Below the pieces are notes generated by a model, which was given only the letters and a program-made list of their open reading frames with translations, had not been told where the DNA came from and ran no database searches. A stretch of DNA of 64,000 bases from Ignavibacteriota bacterium. Lineage in GTDB: Bacteria > Bacteroidota > Ignavibacteria > UBA10030 > SZUA-254. Positions 61,614 to 64,000 of this stretch are shown here, one piece after another. Every line of letters begins with the position of its first letter. Within the stretch, counting starts at the first letter, position 1. The DNA lies in NCBI GenBank assembly GCA_016212665.1, contig JACREZ010000028.1, forward strand, positions 42,373-106,372. Reading direction: 5' to 3'. The translations under genes and the position numbers were made by a program.

Positions 61614-63791
61614 TTAGAGATAATACAAATACTTCACCTTCAACACGCCGACTCTATCGGTTATGTGCATACGCTGGGGGAGAATATTTCCAAGAACATC
61701 ACGTTCCGAACTTCGATCAGCGACTTCATTCAGAGCAAAATATATCCAACTCTTCGGGAGGAATTGATACGAGAAGAGAAGTCCGCCGATAAACTGCTCG
61801 ACATGTTCGGTGGAGTTCACATATACATTGTCGAGATAAAATCGGAGATTCAAATCATTGACCGGAGTGAAGGAGATAAACGGTCGTGAGTTGAGCGTCA
61901 GGTCTTCGAGTTCTCCGTCGGGATTTCCTTCTCTGAACATATCAAGTGAAGTTCCGATTTCAAGAACATTGACCGGTTTCCATTCAAACCAAACTCCGCC
62001 CCAAGAATATGATGCAAGATAATTCCGGTTGAAGTTGTATGTCTTCTGATATCCACCGTACAAACTTGCATTCCACGTTGGAGAAATGTTATACCAACTG
62101 GAAAAACTTGCCGAGTACGAATCGTATTCAATGTTGTAATCTTTTGATTTGCCCGCATCGAGATTGATTTCAAATCCCCAGTTGGAACGAAACTGCATAT
62201 TGTAGCCAAGCACCCCTGCATAATCCATGAAATTATCTACTCGCTCATCATAAAGAGCGAAGCCGCCGTACAAAAGAATCGTCCGGATTTCTCCTTCATC
62301 GGAATACCAGCGTGGTCCCGTAATGCCGACGAGATTTGAGGTTCCAATCCACGGAACGAAACCGACCTGACTAATGTCGAAATTTTTTCCGATGTGTCGT
62401 CCGCGCACGAGTGTCATCCAATCATCTTTGAACCATGTGAATCCGGCGGATGCGGCAAAGTCTCCGTCGGAACCTTTGAACGAGCGAGCAAACTGATACG
62501 CCAACTGCCACTCAGATGAACGAATCGCTCCGTCAATATCAAGCACTCCGTAGTCATCTGTTGAAGTATGCTTGCCGACGAACAACATTCCGACCGATGA
62601 ATTATCCAAAACTTGTTTCTTGATTCTTGCAGAAGTAAAAATTGCTTGTGGTTCTGTCAGCGAGAAAGTGTCGAGCATATAATCCTGCTCACCGGTCTTT
62701 GCAAGGAAGCCGCCGTATTCCCAATCTTCAAATCTGCCGAATGCTTTTGTTCCGACCTGAAGCGGAACTTCCGAACCGTCGGGAAGTTTTTTGCCGATAC
62801 GACGCGAATAAAATAACTCAAGCGGACGATAGAAACCGGAATTCCGTTCACGACCCGATGGCATGAAGACTTCGTTCCCTTGTGTAAAGAACGGACGTCG
62901 TTCGCTGAAGTAAGATTCATAACGGGAGATGTTGAAACTGAACGGGTCGGCTTCGATTTGCGCAAAATCAGGATTGCCTGTCAATTGGAACGTGAGCGAT
63001 TGAGAAGGATTATAGAAAATATCAATTCCTGCATCCGGTTCCACTTTGTAATCAGTTCCCCGAAGATGTGTTGCCTTTGCGATGCCGACCGGATAAACTT
63101 CCAAATTCAATCCATGAACCGACGGAGTAAAATCTTCAAACTTCAACTTTCCGAATTTTGATATTCGTTGTCCTTCGTTCTCCTCGTAGTTGCACCAGTA
63201 TAAATCTTCTTTCGATGATGGAATCCACCGGTCGAAATCCAATCCCCACTCGGTCAGTTTTTCATCGTACTGAATTGTTCGATACGGAATTTCCATTTCG
63301 ATAATGTAGCCGTTGCCGTTCACTTTCGCATCGGCAAACCAAACGCCATCCCAACTATAATCGCGGTTGCGAGCGTCATCAAGTAAACGGCAATCTGCGC
63401 GGATGCCGGATGCGCTGACGGCAAACTTGTACGCCGTTCGTTTGTCTCCGAACGTATCGAACATAATCGAAACGACATCGCCGCCGAAGTCATCCTGTTT
63501 TCCTGTGTTCTGCTGGATGTTGGTAACATCGTCTTCACAGTATATCATGCAATACAATGCTTCGTCAGTCGTGAGGACTTTTGCCACCGTTCGCTTTGTT
63601 CCGGGCTGACCATGAAACGGTTGTTGCTGAATGAAGTCGGAGATAGAATCGGCTGTTGCCCAGGCAGGTTCAATGACGCCATCAATGGAAATTCGCTCAG
63701 TCGTTTTTTTCAATGATAACATTTTTGATTCATCCGCGAAGACGAGTGAAAGCGCTGAGAGCAAGAGAAAGTATAGAGAGACAATTCGCAT
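61614..63791 (-). CDS. DUF5916 protein with N-terminal CBM9-like domain
   Basis: A 725-residue protein with a Sec signal (1-19). The first 200 residues are a CBM9/DOMON-like carbohydrate-binding domain (ISIDGVIEPAWATADSISDFIQQQP; KFAVSASGIRADCRLLDD; GYIIEMEIPYRTIQY). The remaining part matches DUF5916 (SLTFQLTGNPDFAQIEADPFSFNISRYESYFSERRPFFTQGNEVF...FYSRRIGKK) and continues as beta strands to SYQFLPKSWIYFALNEV, as in outer-membrane barrels. The function of DUF5916 is unknown; a sugar-related or T9SS-related envelope role has been inferred from context. Confidence 0.85.
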   Translation of the reverse strand: MRIVSLYFLLLSALSLVFADESKMLSLKKTTERISIDGVIEPAWATADSISDFIQQQPFHGQPGTKRTVAKVLTTDEALYCMIYCEDDVTNIQQNTGKQDDFGGDVVSIMFDTFGDKRTAYKFAVSASGIRADCRLLDDARNRDYSWDGVWFADAKVNGNGYIIEMEIPYRTIQYDEKLTEWGLDFDRWIPSSKEDLYWCNYEENEGQRISKFGKLKFEDFTPSVHGLNLEVYPVGIAKATHLRGTDYKVEPDAGIDIFYNPSQSLTFQLTGNPDFAQIEADPFSFNISRYESYFSERRPFFTQGNEVFMPSGRERNSGFYRPLELFYSRRIGKKLPDGSEVPLQVGTKAFGRFEDWEYGGFLAKTGEQDYMLDTFSLTEPQAIFTSARIKKQVLDNSSVGMLFVGKHTSTDDYGVLDIDGAIRSSEWQLAYQFARSFKGSDGDFAASAGFTWFKDDWMTLVRGRHIGKNFDISQVGFVPWIGTSNLVGITGPRWYSDEGEIRTILLYGGFALYDERVDNFMDYAGVLGYNMQFRSNWGFEINLDAGKSKDYNIEYDSYSASFSSWYNISPTWNASLYGGYQKTYNFNRNYLASYSWGGVWFEWKPVNVLEIGTSLDMFREGNPDGELEDLTLNSRPFISFTPVNDLNLRFYLDNVYVNSTEHVEQFIGGLLFSYQFLPKSWIYFALNEVADRSSERDVLGNILPQRMHITDRVGVLKVKYLYYL

Positions 63792-63893
63792 GAAAAAAAT
63801 TAAAATACTGATTGATTTGGTGTAAAATGCTATATAGAAAACGAATAAAACGGAAGAAAGTGAATCATAACCAAATGTTGTGTAAACTTTTCA

Positions 63894-64000
63894 TTAAGCG
63901 GCGTTCAGTATCTTAGCATGGTTTTTCGATTTCATATACTCAATTGTTTCTTCGATCAGTTGGAATGCATTCAGTTTCCGTATTCGCGTTTGTCGTTCCA
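63894..64000 (-). CDS. C-terminal end of an unknown protein (partial)
   Basis: The minus-strand frame from the window edge to TAA at 63894-63896 reads ERQTRIRKLNAFQLIEETIE then YMKSKNHAKILNAA. It is basic and helical, and no family is recognised. It would be the end of a gene that starts outside the window, 100 bases upstream of the DUF5916 gene. Confidence 0.4.
   Translation of the reverse strand, partial: ERQTRIRKLNAFQLIEETIEYMKSKNHAKILNAA

Noticed and set aside
1..64000. tRNA or rRNA genes
   Set aside because: No T-loop/anticodon arrangement or rRNA-like conserved block was noticed in the intergenic stretches.

Overview
The window looks like a chromosomal piece of a Gram-negative member of the FCB group, most like the Ignavibacteria/Chlorobi side of Bacteroidota. 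The reasons are a type IX secretion pair (PorU sortase next to PorV), FlgD-like C-terminal sorting domains, lptF/lptG, many outer-membrane barrels ending in aromatic residues, lipoproteins with short lipoboxes, a stand-alone GT5 glycogen-synthase half protein, few strong Shine-Dalgarno sites, and a moderate GC content. No rRNA, tRNA or CRISPR array was seen. The assignment is an inference from gene content only.

Layout. 1-6000: the tail of one outer-membrane protein, a second barrel protein, mobA, a radical-SAM-like protein that has lost its cluster cysteines, and two extracytoplasmic lipoproteins (beta-propeller with a cytochrome-like site; five-heme cytochrome). 6000-7790: a ParE-type toxin/antitoxin module, a decayed second copy of it, and two minisatellites that both have a 21-bp period. 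7791-32033: a large plus-strand island for glycoprotein glycan breakdown: GHMP sugar kinase, sugar-1-phosphate nucleotidyltransferase, GH20 hexosaminidase, GH35 beta-galactosidase, GH109-type alpha-N-acetylgalactosaminidase, GH27 alpha-galactosidase, GH92 alpha-mannosidase, a large clan GH-A hydrolase, glycosylasparaginase (cuts the GlcNAc-Asn link), CutC, and a NagB/PIG-L fusion that can funnel GlcNAc-6-P into glycolysis. Several stress/TA-type genes (MNT/HEPN, YgiT with a toxin remnant, ORF6N, a broken zeta toxin) lie between the hydrolases. No SusC/SusD pair or sugar transporter is present. 32056-40790: minus-strand housekeeping genes (polyprenyl synthase, tatC, a PorV-like barrel, glyA, rpiB, a barrel, a DNRLRE lipoprotein, gmhB, GT5 protein). 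40790-53726: T9SS block (promoter, structured leader with terminator, porU, porV, a foldback element, a T9SS-exported M6-like protein that lacks HExxH, a lipoprotein, a gluzincin/TolB-propeller/barrel fusion). 53895-64000: DUF5683-like protein, a GT39/TPR membrane glycosyltransferase, lptG/lptF, a small orphan protein, a BNR-repeat protein, a DUF5916/CBM9 protein, and the end of an unknown gene.

How it fits together. The island can in principle strip mannose, galactose, GalNAc and GlcNAc from N- and O-glycans and then remove the last GlcNAc from asparagine. Three of its enzymes carry twin-arginine signals and tatC is in the next operon. The most unusual signals are: a 33-bp perfect palindrome inserted twice, in the same reading phase and with a compensatory base-pair change, in one glycosidase gene; a promoter plus structured, terminator-ended leader before porU; catalytically degenerate radical-SAM and M6 proteins; and TA cassettes flanked by direct repeats or partial duplications of neighbouring genes.
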